64,000 bases of DNA, from assembly GCF_947242115.1 (NCBI RefSeq), contig NC_074721.1:17157501-17221500 (forward strand), written 5' to 3'. Both the position numbers and the translations under genes were made by a program. Below the pieces are notes generated by a model that was not told the origin of the DNA, did no database searches, and was given only the letters and a program-made list of their open reading frames with translations. The stretch comes from Biomphalaria glabrata (taxonomy: Eukaryota > Mollusca > Gastropoda > Planorbidae). Shown in pieces: positions 13,201 through 28,200 of the stretch. How positions within the stretch are numbered: the stretch's first letter is position 1; each line of letters opens with the position of its first letter.

Positions 13201-16200
13201 TGAATATTTGATTCAACAAAATACATATTTTAACTCAACTAGATTGATTTTATATGGGCTAAAAATATCGCGTTAATTAAAAATGTCATTTCACTCAATT
13301 CTTGATTATACCAGTCAATAGATGAAGTTTTTGATGAATCACCGAATGATTAGTTTTTAGAGTGAAATGAAACTGTCACATTCACTTGTCAAATAGAACA
13401 CTTTAAATATCTTGAAAAAAATGGCCAATAATAAGAATACTATTTTAATTATCCATTAGGAAATGTGTATTAAAATGTGTGCATTACATATAACAAACCA
13501 ATCAAAACGAAATATAAGTCCATGCCAGTTTCTGAGGCTAAGAGATGAGGTTAAATAGAAGTTATGGAACGATCAGTGACGTCACCCTTGTCTGTGTCTC
13601 CTGGTGCGCTAGCTAGGTTGTCACACCCCCCCCCCCCATCAACTTTCTTCAAATATGTTCCAATAAGCACTATTGTTAGTTCTTTTTGTTGAACCAATAC
13701 AGTGAGCTGATTACACACTTTCCTTGATCGTTACTCAAATGTATAATGAGTCTCAATGCGATTATAAAACTCCACTGTTTATGACATTTCTTTTTTTTTT
13801 TTTTTTTTGCAAATTTACAATGAAATTTAATTAAAATTAGAAAAAGACTTAACATCAGCTGAACATGTTTCCTTTGTTATACTTTGAGACAGAAATGGTA
13901 TAACGTTGTGCTGTGTCATTTAAACTTGAACTACCATCTAGATGTGTCTAGGCATATTTGGGCATATATCTAGAGATTTTATTATTATTATCTTTTCCAA
14001 TGTGTCTGCTTTTCCCACGATATAATTTCGCAACTTGGGTGTCATCCTGTGCGGACCACACCCCTCGCACCTCCCTGGTGATGCCACTGGGAACGATGTA
14101 TAGTGGCGTCTTAGGGTTTCTGGCGCCTTACACAAGCTGAGCCTCGGTGCCCTTTATATAGAGCCAATTGATCTTCGCAAGGCAAGGGTTAAAAAAGTAA
14201 TTTAAATAGCGTCTTTATAAAAAAGCTTCATAGATACTGCCTTAGGAATAACCCCTGAATCTTCATGATTAAAAAACTCTCGTGGCTTCTCTTGCCCCAA
14301 CACACACAAGTTACTTTTCCATAGTAGTTCTTTGGTCCAAAGACGTTCAAATGAGATTGTGTCAACGGTCAGTTCAGACGCTTAGTGCAGTACACACACA
14401 GCAGACGACACGGACCCACAATTCACAAGTGTTGTTGAACTGTGTATGTCGAGGACACACTCATTGTATACTTTTATAAACAGTGCAATTGGTCCTTGAA
14501 CTTTACTTGATCCTAATTTGAAGGTGAATGCGGCCTGGTATTTTCAAATGTGTAGTGTAGCCTACTTGTTTCATTCACAAAGCTACACAAGTAGCTCTTC
14601 ACTATCACCTATCTAGACGGGATACAAGATTTGATAGCAACATTTGGCAAATGGGCCGGTAATTTACCAAAGTCTCAATCAAAGGAAAATAGGCCACAGC
14701 TGTTATGTAGTTAACTTTGAAACCTATTCACCAGATATTTATTATTAGTTCGTCCAAGTGTGGCGGTCGAGTGTAAGTATAACTTGTTACGTAATGTAAG
14801 ACAAAAGGAGGAGGTCACTTCAAGGGACTAAAAGTAATATTGTTTCCTGTGTGTGTGTTAAAATTTTACTCAGCTATAATTTTTGAGAAAGCTGCCTCGA
14901 CTAAATCTGTGTGCACACACCCACTAAGACAGCAGTGAGCATGGTGAAATGTGTGTATGACGCTGTGCGCTAGTTGGATGCTCTTGTTGTACATCCCTTG
15001 AGTTGTTGACTAGTTTCCAACAATAATGGACCTTGTTTAGTACAAATACATTTCTTCAAAACGTGCTCCACGTCCTAATAGAATAAATCAGCGAGCGGAT
15101 CAGGTCTTACACTGAGAACGAAATGCAGAGGCATTCATAATTAAACAAACAAAATAAAAAAATTGGGGTGGGGCTATCGGTGCTGATTGCTGACGTTTTC
15201 ACTTCTTCCCCATTCCCCCTCCCAGTGAACCAAAAGTATGTGACAGAACCCTAGTTGTGCAGAGGATATGGCATGTTCAGCCCCCCTCCCGCACAAGTCA
15301 CAAGCTTTAAAATTATTCATGAATCATTACACTACACCAGGGGTCGGCAACCCGCGGCTCGCGAGCCACATGCGGCTCTTTGGATGTTAAGCTGCGGCTC
15401 TTAAGTTCCATACTTAAATAATATTTATTTTATCGAAAAAAAATGAATCGATTAACTAAGATTAGATACCGATTCTATCTCTCAGCCACTTGTACTTGCT
15501 TTTCACACACCCCCTACCCATGTATTCAAATGTAACATATTTGCAGGTGGAAGAACTCCATTTTCTTCTCCCTTATGAGTTGATATAGATGAGTCTTGTG
15601 ACATAAAAGACACGGCACAAGGTGGCTTTCTAGGAGACAATTTAGCGAATGCAGTGCGAAAATGCCTTGAAGACAATAAAATCGATTTAAATAAACTCGT
15701 TTCAATTACAACTGATGGAGCCAGAATTATGATAGGAAAATATAAAGGAGAAACTGCGATTCTCCACGAAATGCTTAAGTTTCACTGCATACTACATCAA
15801 GAATTGCTTGTCAGAAGCATTCTACCATCGTCAGTTTAAAGAATTCTTAAACGAATGGAGACTCAATATTCCGACCTTCTTCTTCCCAACAAGGTGCGAT
15901 GGATTTCTAAAGATATGTGGTTGAAACTTCTAGCTTTGTGTTTGATTGAAATATATTCATTCCATAATGAGAAAAGCATTAATCAACTTGAAATAGAGAA
16001 TGATAAATGGTTGCAAAAATGTTACTTAAGGTGGATATAACAGCGAAATTAAATGAGCTTAATCTAAAACTACAAGAGAATGGAAACCCAGCCAATGTTT
16101 TGGTAGAAGATAAGAGCGGTGGCTGTGCAGTAAAGCGCTTAGCTTCCGAGTCCCGAGTTAGAATCCTGGTGAAGACTGGGATTTTATTCTCTAAATATTT

Positions 16201-19200
16201 TTGGCGCTTCTAAATCCACCCAGCTCTAAGGGTACCTAACATTAGTTCAGGAAAGTAAAGGCGGTTTTGCTGGCCACATGATACCCTTGTTAATCGCGGG
16301 CCATAGAAAGAGATGACCTTTACATTATCTGCCCTATAGATCGCAAGGTCTGAAAGGGGAACTTTACTTATTCAGAGTGGTAAATGACTTCATTTTCACT
16401 TTCTAAAGCAATATCGCGATAAAACCAGTGCAACTGTTGACAGGAATTACTTCAGCACAGTTATTAAATAAAAAACTAGGAATTTTTTGAGAGATTTGAG
16501 CTATTCAAAACCAACAAAACCATTCTACCATTTATAGTAAATCCCCTCAATAGTAACAAAATCCACATTGAGCCATTTGGAATTGATACTGGACTTTAAA
16601 AAAGTAAAGCTTTGTGGAGTGGAGAATTTACAGAGTTGAAAAGCGAGCTGAAAGAGTTGTAGGTCCAGAAATGTATGTACCTAACACAACAAAAAAATGG
16701 ACAGCTTTCAAAGAAATGCCGCGATATGAGGTACTTATATTCGACGCATGGAAAAGTCTTCCAGTTTGCTACAGTGAGGTGAAAAGGTTTGCAATTGAAG
16801 TATTGACTATTATCGCATCGACATATTCGTGCGAGCAAGTGTTCTCTTGCATGAATAGAAGTCAAAGTAACGTAAGAAGCCAATGGAACATTTAGAGTCG
16901 TGTTTGAAACTCAAAACAACAAGTAATGAGCCAAATGTAGCCAAACTTTCTAAAAACCAAACCCATCGATCCCATTGAATTTGTTTGCTCAAATGTTATT
17001 GAAGTGCAAGTTAGTGTTGTATGTACATGTTTAATTATTTCAATGTATTTACTTACATAATAAGTAATTATCTATAAAACACCATATATATATATATAAA
17101 TACTAGTCAAATATAAATGTTTAACTTGGTCCGGCTGGGGTACATATATGCATGTTTTTCGTATTTCATACATAAATTTTTTTTTTTCTTATGAATAAAT
17201 TTTTTTTTTTTTTGATTTTTTCAAAGAACTTTACTTACGCGAGTACTATTTATAGCTGGGCTGAGATCATTAAATGTCATGTACACTATTGTTTGCCTGA
17301 CTAGGTATTCTCTCCTCTGCAGTGACCTTTGTGAAAAGGTTTACTTACTGACCAGGTACATGTTAACATGTTTGACCTTCAGTACTTCCTTGTCAAGTGT
17401 GATGATGGTACATGTCATTGTGACATAAAGCTTCCAGTCTTCTCACTTTGTGTAGTTTTTTTTTTTCGGTTCTTTTTAAAACTGTTTTCTCCTTATTTGC
17501 TGTAGAGGATAATATCATTGTTTGTACATGTGTCACTTCAAGTCTGTCACACAATCAGTTTGAGATTATTAGTATTGGACAATGGTTCAGTGTCCTATAG
17601 AGCCAGTAACCTTACCATGTCATCTTGAGAGACTGCTAGAATACAGTTTAGTGAATGTCGTTTTCACTGATTTTGACTTGTGCCATTTAGCCACTGATGA
17701 TGCATTGGTAGTTAACTAATAAATATGAGGAGAGAGACATGAGCTGGTTGGCATCATGGCCACATGGAATGTGCTTTGAACTGTTTTTAGTTTGAACCCT
17801 TCCTATTGTTGCATTGCATTGTCATTTCATTTTTACTTTCTGTTATATCTATATATATATACTCTTAGAAATGTTCATTGGCAGTCATATTAAATACCAG
17901 GAGACAATAAATTATTTTGTTGTCCAAACACTTTCACATTTTTCTGCTACAAAAATAAAATAAAAACCAGACAGATGTATTTATGAGAGCAGTATAAAAC
18001 AGCAGAGACATTTTATATTAACTCCTTGAAAGTCCCAGTTTTGTGTTTGTTAATTATCAAAATGGTTTGAACAATTAGCCTACATAAAAGAAATAAACTC
18101 TTTGCTATTTGAATGTCTTCCCTAGGAGGTGGCTCAACATTTACAGAAAGAGCTGAAAACCTATGCTCATTGTGTGAAAGGTAAGTATGTCATGTTAGTG
18201 TATCCTTGAGCCTTTCCAAGTAATTACTTTGGTGAAACAAAAAACAACCAATAGTATTGAGGCACTAGACATAGGAACATTGGTGCCTTTCAAAAGAAAT
18301 CAACTTTTTGTTTCAAGGGTGTTGCTGGAGATCGGGTCACGTTGCTGCATGAGCTTATGGAATGCCCCCCCCCCCTCCTTCTGTACTTTTATATCTGTTG
18401 TTGGATGTTTTTGATTTTAACTGCTAAAAAGAGCTGATTACATTGATTGGTACACAATGTTCCAGCGTGGTTTTGTGAATATCAGTGTTGAGATGACAGG
18501 GTCTAGCAATTTTTAGATGGTCCATAGAGGGGTATCTCCAACATGTATGTGCAGCAGACAGGACTTATTTGTCTTCTATCATATTAATTCATTAGCCCAT
18601 CAATGTTCTCTTGTCTACTAATATTTTCCATGTTAATATTTTAATATCGTTCCACCATCCTGGCAGGAGCTTAAAACAGTTGATTCATTTACTCTAACAT
18701 ACTTAAAAAATGTAAAGCAATCTGAAAATGATTTTGGAAAATACTTTTTTTGCTTAATAATATGATATGCTTTTTTATTTGGATCTCACTTGAGAAGTGA
18801 GTCATGCTAAAGATTGATTAAGGTTGTTTTAAGTCATTAGTTTAAGTTTACAGATTATAGAGTAAAACTTAAGAGCAGATTTTGTAATTGTACTCTCAGG
18901 ATTTGTGGAATTAGTGAAAATTGTACAGAATTTATTGGAAAACCTTTAACATCTTCATACATTCCCAGCCTGACTAAAGAGATTGAAACATTTCTGTGTA
19001 GATGTATACTAAACATTGAATCAATTCAAATGAAATTCAAAATGCATTATATCTATTATTTATAAGCCTTGGAGCACTAAGCAAAAGGTGGCATTCAGTT
19101 TTTATTTATTTATCATTAAATTCTGTATTAGTAACTTATTGTATGGAATCTTAAGTCTAACTAAAATTTGTTGTACTTTCTCACTTGGCTTACTTGTCAC

Positions 19201-22200
19201 TCTGTCAATGTAGACTTCACATTTGTAACTTTTTTTTCCCTGTTAATTAAGTCTACCTGGCAGATCAGGCTAAATGATTCTTCCTGCCTGTCTTCCTGCC
19301 ATGTATGTAGCCTCTGTCTTCCTGCCTGTCTTCCTGCCATGTATGTAGCCTCTCTTGTCTTCCTGCCTGTCTTCCTGCCATGTATGTAGCCTCTCTTGTC
19401 TTCCTTCCTGTATCATAATTTCATGGTGCATTCATTTCCTCTTCAATGTATATGACCAACCTTAGACCTTAACCAGACATTGTGAGGAGGGCAATTTGTA
19501 ATGGGACATTGAAGTCATCAGTATGTCATACTATAGGTACAGTACACGCTACACAGCTTGGGAAACTTAGCTGAATAATGAATTTGCATTTCTTGGACCC
19601 CCACTAATAACAAGGGAGTGCCATCTTGGACTCTGGGAATTATTATTTGAAATAAATAGATAAATAGAAATTTAAAGAAAGTTAAAAATACACTTAACTT
19701 TTAATTACGTTTGAATGATATTTTTAAAAATTTGCAAATCCATCTTCCCTTCTGGCTAAAATATAGCACTGTTAGTAATTTTATTATCAAAGGTTTCCAG
19801 TAGTACCACCGATTCCAAAGGTTTTCAACTATTGGCATTCTTAATGAGTATGTCAGGGGTTACCTATAACTTTACATAATGTTATTTTTTTTTAATATTT
19901 CATTTGATTTCATTTCTGACAGATACAAAGTGTGTGTGTAACATTTGTATTCTTTTAATACATGAATTAAGATTACAATAAATGATCCCACAACATTAGA
20001 TTGATTGTTGATGTCTTTGTAACCTCCCTTACATTTCTATTAAATTAAGTTGCAAAGGCTTGCTACTAAGTCTTACTTTTCAGACATGACTGCAAATTGA
20101 ACTTTAGTTCAGTACACTTTAAGCATCTTTTCATTGATACAGCCATTTTTTTTCTTCACTTGCAGATTTAAGCTTTGCATGTAAAAATGTACAGCAGGCA
20201 TTCGCAGAAACATATGAATCAGAGTGGACAGGTGAACCAAAGTTTAAATCTCAGATACAGGTATGCAAATACTTGACATGTGCTTGTGTGTTTGTATGTA
20301 TGTGTATTGGGAGAGAATATAGGTTAGCTCAGTCTAAAATTGATTGGTAGGTATTGGTTGCAACACTATTTTTAATTTTTTAGTCAGTTTTAGAATAGTA
20401 GACAGTTCATATTGCATATAGCAAGAAAATTGTTAAAAACACTTTTTTTTTTAAAGACTACCTACTTTATACAATTTATTGAGTGATTTTTTGTCTCTTA
20501 CTAAGTAATAGATGTTAGATTAAAAGATATTGGAACACACTCCCCCCCCTCCTAAGGAGAGAGGATCCTGGTTAAGCGAATATTCCAATGATAGGCCTTT
20601 AGATCTAGACTTACAAGACACATGCAATTTTCCTGAACATAATTTATGACACTCTTGAATCTATAATGCCTTTCATTAGGAAATTCCCAAATGTGATAGT
20701 CCTTTCAAAACCAATGATGAATCTAGATATAATCTTCTCCCCAAAGGTCATTGTTTGACTCTTCAGCTTCCTGAACCCACCTTAAAAATAACCTAGTCAT
20801 TAAAAGGACTTCAACTCTAAACCATTATAATCTCTTGATGTTATTTGAACAGGATTACATGAATCATCCATCCTGTCTGTAATACTGAGGATTAAATGCT
20901 TCTATTTCCACAGGCCTTTGAATTATTATGGAATGACTACTTACAGAATCTACAAGACAATGTGATCAACCCAATGAATGCCTACCTTCTGTCTTTCCCA
21001 GTCCTTAAAGTGAGCATCATACAATGGTTTAGTTTTCTAATTAATGAAGGCATTAGGAAAGTAATGTACTAAATGAAAGAAGTTATCTTAAATACAAATC
21101 TTGTGTGAGTACATAATTGAACTCTCAGTAGTAAAAATTTGTTTGTTTTCTGACTTACTAGAACAAAATCTCTAAGCGAGGTAGAAAGATGGTAGACTAT
21201 GACAACTCTCGGCATAATTTAGAAGTCTTACAGTCAGCAAAGAAACGAGATGAAACAAAAATTCAAAAGGTGAGATCAAAGTTTTTTTTAGTAAAAATAA
21301 ATTTATAACTTCCTGTAGTTTTTTTGTTTTCCTAAATTTAAACTTTATGACAATAAAATGTTTGTTTTTTTTAATAGTGATACTTTGTAAATGCAATTTT
21401 GTCTTCCATTATGCCTATGTACCTTATTTCTGCTTACCATTGCCAATGTTTTACTAAATGTTTTACAGGCTCAAGATGAACTGAAAGATGTCAAACGTAT
21501 ATTTGATGAATTAAATAATGAATTACACAATGAACTGCCAGATTTTTACAATAGGTGAGTTTATCTTGTGTTCAACTTTGGAATCAAGTTTCTATAACAG
21601 ATTAAATAAAAGTAATCTGACCTTTCTCCATTTCCCCCCTTTTTTTTCATTTCTGACTGTCTCAGTAAGGCTTATTCATTCCACTACGATGAATTGTTTT
21701 CTGTTATTATTTATTTTTTTTGTTATTGCTTGTGGTATAATAGATTTGGTAATTAACAGATATTTAAAAATTCTTTTAACATATTTTTGTTTTTAAATCT
21801 AGTCGAGTCACATTCTATGCAGAATTATATTCAAAGTTTTTTGGTGCTGAGAATACTCTACACTCTGAAGTAGGGAAGGTGAGGTTGTTGTTTTTTTTGT
21901 TTTTTTTAAATCATTGTTAAAGTTGAGGATTCTTGATTGTGTTACATGGAAAAAAGTTAAATTCCAAGTCACAGTTTCTTACACCTTGGAATATTTTATT
22001 GTCATTTGACTGCCTTTAGGGGATAGTGAATTGTTCTAATCTGCTACAAATGAGACTGTTGGAATCACAAAACATAAATGATAAGAAACTTAAGTGTTGA
22101 AACAAAAAGGCAGCAGCACTAGAGAAAATGTGTTATTGAGAGAAGATGAGGACAATATGGTGAGACATTGGCAATTTAGATGAGGACTTAAACCACTGAC

Positions 22201-25200
22201 CTCCAGCTTGACAACACCACTGTATTATAGTAATTTTGTGTTGTTATTTGTGGACACTCTGGTCCAAAAGTTACCATTGTGAAATAAGGTGTGACCCAAG
22301 CCTGTAATGGTCTCATACATTGTGGAATCTTCAGACAGGACTAGACCTGAATGTGAATCCATCTTAGTGATCAAGCGATCATGGAGATGCTCTGATGCCT
22401 TAATGAGCTTTTTTTTTAAAGGTTGTCTGCTTTTGACACATTACGATGAATATATGTATCAAACAGAATATGCCCAGTATTGACCATCTAGGACCCTACA
22501 AAATGGCCTTTAAAGTCTGTAGATTTAGCTGTACCTTCAGTAACCTATGTTACATCATATTTCCTTCACATTGTTCCATCAATAACAAATGTATTTGAAT
22601 GCTACATGTCTTGTTCAAGAAACCACTCATGTTATCTGTTTGGTTGACAATTCAGAGAGATATTTATTTACTATATTTAGAACTCGTTTGTGCTTTCAAT
22701 AGGATTGGTTATAGGATTGCTTTTATGTTCCCTCAGACTTGTGAATCTATAACAGACATTGCCCAGAGTCTCGGCAAAGATTTTGAACACTTTAAGTACC
22801 AGCCTAAAAGACCTATATCTGTAACGTAAGTCTTGTTGGCCCAGATTGTAGGAATACATAACCAATTTTTCTACCCCTTCCTTATTCTAGAATGCTAAGG
22901 GACTTAAGTAAGTGATTTACATGATTTTGTCTCAGCTTTCTGGATCTCATTTACATTTACTCTCCAATAGAAATGTTCTTTCAAAGTTACTGTTTCAGTA
23001 TTTCTTAGATGCCATTTTTTTTAGCTTCTATTATTTAATTTTTTTTTTGCCATTATGTTGTTTTATGATTAATTCAAATAAAAAATAATGAAATTAATTC
23101 ATAATTTAATAAATTAAGTAAAAATAAGTTTAAAAAACAACAACATATATACAGATATATATACATATGTATAAGGTATTGTTATATATTTGCTATGCTT
23201 GATGACTATCACATTGTAGTAATTTTAGATCTAATAACTTCTCACACAAGCTAGATATAATTATGTAAGAAATAAAATTATGTACAGGAACCCAATAGAT
23301 AAATTAATACTTAAATAAACTTGCCAAGTGCAGATGTATTTTTGAATTACGATATTAATGTCATTTTTTTCCTACCAAGGATTACACTTTATCAAGCTGA
23401 ACAAACCAACCAACCTTAAACCAATTATCTCTTCCCTTTTTTTTTTTTTTTTTTCACCTTCTATGCTTGAAGATGACTTCACTATTGTTAATGACCCTTT
23501 TAAAAAAGATAACAAGAGAAAGTCATGTCATACCAATCAAAAACTTTCTATGTAAATAAATTGACTCAATCTATGCCTCCTTTTTCCTCGTTGACTTGTG
23601 ACAATATTTTTTTCTTTGTCTTGTTTGTACATTTTAAAAATAATTTGTTTCTGTCTTTCAGTGATGGCAGTGTCAATGGAGAGACCCCAGTTGCAACCTC
23701 CCCCAGTATAAGGTCATCCACTTCTATCAATCAATCCACCCAGAAAGGTAATGATTTGTTAACACAGCACTTCTAAATTGTTGTCTTTGGCTTTATAATG
23801 AATCAAAAGTCATATATAATAAGTAGGCTATGGTTGTGTATTGATGCCGCTTATAATTTGATATTTTTGTAGAGCCGATGTATAGTAATCAAGAGCAGAT
23901 ACAGTTACAGCAGGTAAATATAGAAGTTATTGGTCTTCATTATGATAATTTCTCAATGTTAATCACCATAGAGACTTCTATTGGCTTCAATTGTGCTAGA
24001 TAACCAATCAGTAACTAACAGTCGTATGGAAATAGTACAGTAAGCAAGACCCACACACACACATATCTATATTTGCAATACATAGAAAGCATACAGCACA
24101 TAACTGCTTTTTTATTGTAACTGAATTATGTACAAATAAGAAAATTTGACAGGTGATTTAAAACACAGAATCACACAAATATACTAGTCATTAGGACTAC
24201 AAGAATACTTCATGTTATGGCCTAATGAAGCACATGCTGGCACCCATTATTATCTCTAAAAATCCTTTTTTTTTAATCTAAATTTCAATTAATTTTTGAT
24301 GATAATTAATCATTTTGCTAAAAGGTTGAGGATTTTTTTTGAACTTTAAAAATTACACATCCTTCAGACATAGGTATCATTTATTAATTTTAGAGATATA
24401 GGGCCTAATTTGTAGAACTGTTTGATTTATGTTTGGGGCCTTAGGCTAAACAAAATCAGTGTTAAGTTTGATGGCTTTAGAGCTGTATTTATGGAAAGGA
24501 TTCTTGATATACATATTTTGTCATATCCAGCACAGGCATAACCATTGTACAAAATACACTAAATATAGTATATTTACATTGACAGATAAATGGCACTAGT
24601 CAGTGTGTGGGTCCAGTCTGTAAACCATGGTCCTCTTAATTTAAAGAACTATTGACAAACTTTACTTACTTACAATAGGCTTACCATTTACCATTCGATG
24701 GACAAAGTTCTGTGTACTATTCATGTTAGAAATAGAACCAATCGTTCCATAGGTATTGTAAACTCAAACCTTTAGATTTTCAATAGACATTGAAATTTTT
24801 AGTTCCTGAATGGAATTACTGAACACTGCCTGACTCTACACAATGTTATTTTCTGACTGTTTAGTTTCTAATTCTTGACTGCTTGTAAACTTGTTAAGTC
24901 CTGACTGTATGTATACACTGAGCCTACTTTCTTTATCCAGTGTATACTAAAACCTAAAAGAAAAGCACCAGTAGCCCCTGGACATGTTGTTCCCCAGGTT
25001 CAAGCTAGAGTGTCCTGCGTCAGCCTGGAAACCACATGTAGCCAGCAGTCCAATGCCAGCGTCTCCTCTGATTCACACATGTCCGACAAGTCTGAGAGTT
25101 TAAAGGAAGGTAATAAATACTTCAGCAGATGGAAAGAAAGATTTTGTTTGAAGAAATACAAACAGCCCATTGTGCTTCCTGAAAGCAATGACCTTAAAGT

Positions 25201-28200
25201 TGAACAGAAGCAGCTCAGTAACATGATGGTTAAGGAGACGATTCCAACTGTTAGTAAAGTTCAAGGTGTAAAATCATTTTATGAAAAATTACTTGAAGGG
25301 AAAGATGATGCAAAATGTGAGAAAAGAAAGACTGCTTCATTACCTGATTATCTGAAGGAAGATAAAAACAATGAGCCTGGAATTACAAAGCCAGCATCTA
25401 CAGGCAAATTAGGAACTGTTGAAAAAATGAGAAATGCTGTTGAGTTGACTGAAGGGAAAACAAAATCTGCACTGTCTCATGTTTCATTTTGTATCTCCAA
25501 AGACAGTGAACATTTTGAAAGCAAAGTAGAGAACTTGAAGCCTTCAGCAACTGTTAATACAAGTCTTGGAGATAATAGGTTGCTGGGAAAGAATAATGAC
25601 CATTGTTCTGTTAATGATGGTGTTACCTCTCTGAACTCTGACCCTGGCTCTGATGATGACTTACATATGAAACATTTGGTCGAGAGTATAAAAGATATTA
25701 AAGTGCCAGATACTAAGGAAAGCTTCACAGATTACAGTCATCTAAAATTAAAACCTAAGCTGATTCGAATCACAGATCTTGACGATGATGAGGTTGACAA
25801 AGCTAGTTATATTGTTCCTTTGGATGAAATAGCCAAAAAACAATTGCTTGGGAAAAAGTCATCCCATTGTAAGACAGCTTGCCCCTCCAGCATTGAAGAA
25901 ATAGAGCCAGAGATAGAGGCAAAGGTATTGTTTCAGGAACAGAGTGCAAGCTCATCTTCTACTGCTATGGGAGTAAACCTTCAGCTGCTCTCTGGCGTGA
26001 GGAGGAATGATAGCATCAAGTGGAAAAATGAAAAGCATACATGGCCTGACAAAGAAGCATGTCCCGTTTCAAGTGTTGAGGCTGTTGAGCAGGCTGCCTG
26101 CTGTGGAACAGACTTTCATAGGATTGCTTCTGTTTCAGAACTAGGCACGCTGCCAACAATTCAAGAACATGTAGCTCTTGAGAAACAGCCGTCACATGAG
26201 GACACACATTGCAAATCTGTAGCAGATGGGAGAAAGGAGTTTTATCAGGTCGCATTTGTTGAAAGCTTATCTTCTGTTGAAGATGAATCTGAAACAAAGT
26301 TAATTGTAATACAGACAAGTCAATTAGATGATGAAGCTATATCTTACCAAGAGATGACACATGCTAAGCAACCAATTAAATCTTTGAAAACTAAATTAGA
26401 TAATGAAGCAGAAGTTCAATCCTGTCAGGATAAGACACATGCGAGACTGGTTCAACCTATTGATAAGACACATGCAAGACAACTGGTTCAACCTATTGAT
26501 AAGACACATGCAAGACAACTGGTTCAACCTATTGTTAAGACAAAACCAGCAGATGATGATAGTCCTCTATTCAACCCTAATAAACTTAATTTCCTCAGCC
26601 AGCATCTTGTTCAAAAGCATGGCATTGCATGTGTAAAAGCTGAACCTAATGAAGGTAAATGTGAAGAAGAGATTCCGTCTGCTGGTGTGGATGCTGGTGA
26701 CAGCGACAAGGTCACTTTGAAGGATGATTTGGCAAGGAAACACATTTTGTCCGCTAATGAGGATGTTTTAGATGAAGAGACTGATAAAACTCTAGAATGG
26801 GGAAGTGACCCAGAGTCTGATGGAGAAATAGCTCAAGATGAACTCTGTCGCTCTGCCTCTGTAGACCTACCAATGAAAAAGCCCAAAAGCCCACTCAAAC
26901 AGTCCTGCACTGGTCAGAAAGTCAAGACAAGTTTAACCAGTGGAATACCATCTGAGGTCATGCCAGAGTCCTGGAGAAATGACAGTATGAAGAATAAATA
27001 TGACATTGTGACAGTATACACAGAGGATCTTTCAACCTCACACTATGGTCATGTGGATACAGTAGTCAAACCTAGCTATAATTTAGCGCATATCACAACT
27101 GATATAGTTGTGGGAGCTGGACGGTCCTCTCAGTCTGACGGTAGCACTTTTGGACAAATGATGCCAGGGGATACAGCTATTACTGTCAATGTTTCTCTTG
27201 GTCAGCCGACTGCTGAAGTTGATAAGCTGACCATGAAAATTTCCCCCAAAGTAGGTCAAGTAAAATTATTCAAGTCTGTGGAAGATTTAGGGGACATTGA
27301 CACCAAACAGCCCAGAGAGATAGAGCCAAAGAGCCTGGACAAGCTATTAGAGTATGGCTCCCAGGAGACTTCAAACAAATTGAGCAAAACTGTAAGTCTA
27401 GATGATAAGTATGCAGCCAGTGTGAAGGTGTCAGACAATGTGCGCTTCGTGAAGAGTGACCGGTCCACTAGAGATGACACAGATCTTGCTTCAATGTCAG
27501 ATTCCTCTGTGTCCATTGCTGTTACTGCCAATGAAACTTTAGTCAAAGATGATTCAAGCTCCGAGCAATCTGTATCTATGGCTTCAAACAGGTGGAACTT
27601 GAGGGGAATTATGAGCATGTTAATGCCAGTCACTGTCCAGACCTTGGCATCTCACACAAAGTCCTACATAAACAGCTACCTGAGCACTAACAAGCCATCA
27701 GAGATTGATGCTATTGAAATTCAGAAAATTATTGCAGAGAACCTGACAAAAGAAGACTATTACAATCTTATTGGTAAAAGCAGAGACTCCTCTGTGGATA
27801 ACAGCATTAACTTAGAAGGATTATCTCCACAGCCTGATGACGCCATAACAACCCAAGATGAATTCCTTAGTTTCTCATCAGTAGCAAGACCTGGGGATAT
27901 CGACAAACAGAGCTCTTTCTCTGTGGACAAACAGGGATTAGGTCCTGATGCCACGCCTCAGTTGTCTGAGCACATCTTTTCCATCACCCAGATTCCTCCT
28001 GAGGTTTCAAACCCCACTATAGAACCACTCCCACATATTGACTGTTCTGACTTGGACATTCTTGAGAGACATTTTCAGACAGTGCTTCTGGACATTGTCA
28101 CTAAAGGGTCATCCCAGTTAAAGAAAAATACTGATGCAGTGATCCGGAAGCCAAAAGCAGCCTCTAAACTGGTGAGCAGTGATCAGCTGGTCAGTGAGCA

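Noticed and set aside
25100-25115. Donor GAAG|GTAATA at 25109 as the exit to the SH3 exons
   Set aside because: It leaves phase 1; exon 34288 then reads into TGA after about 15 codons.
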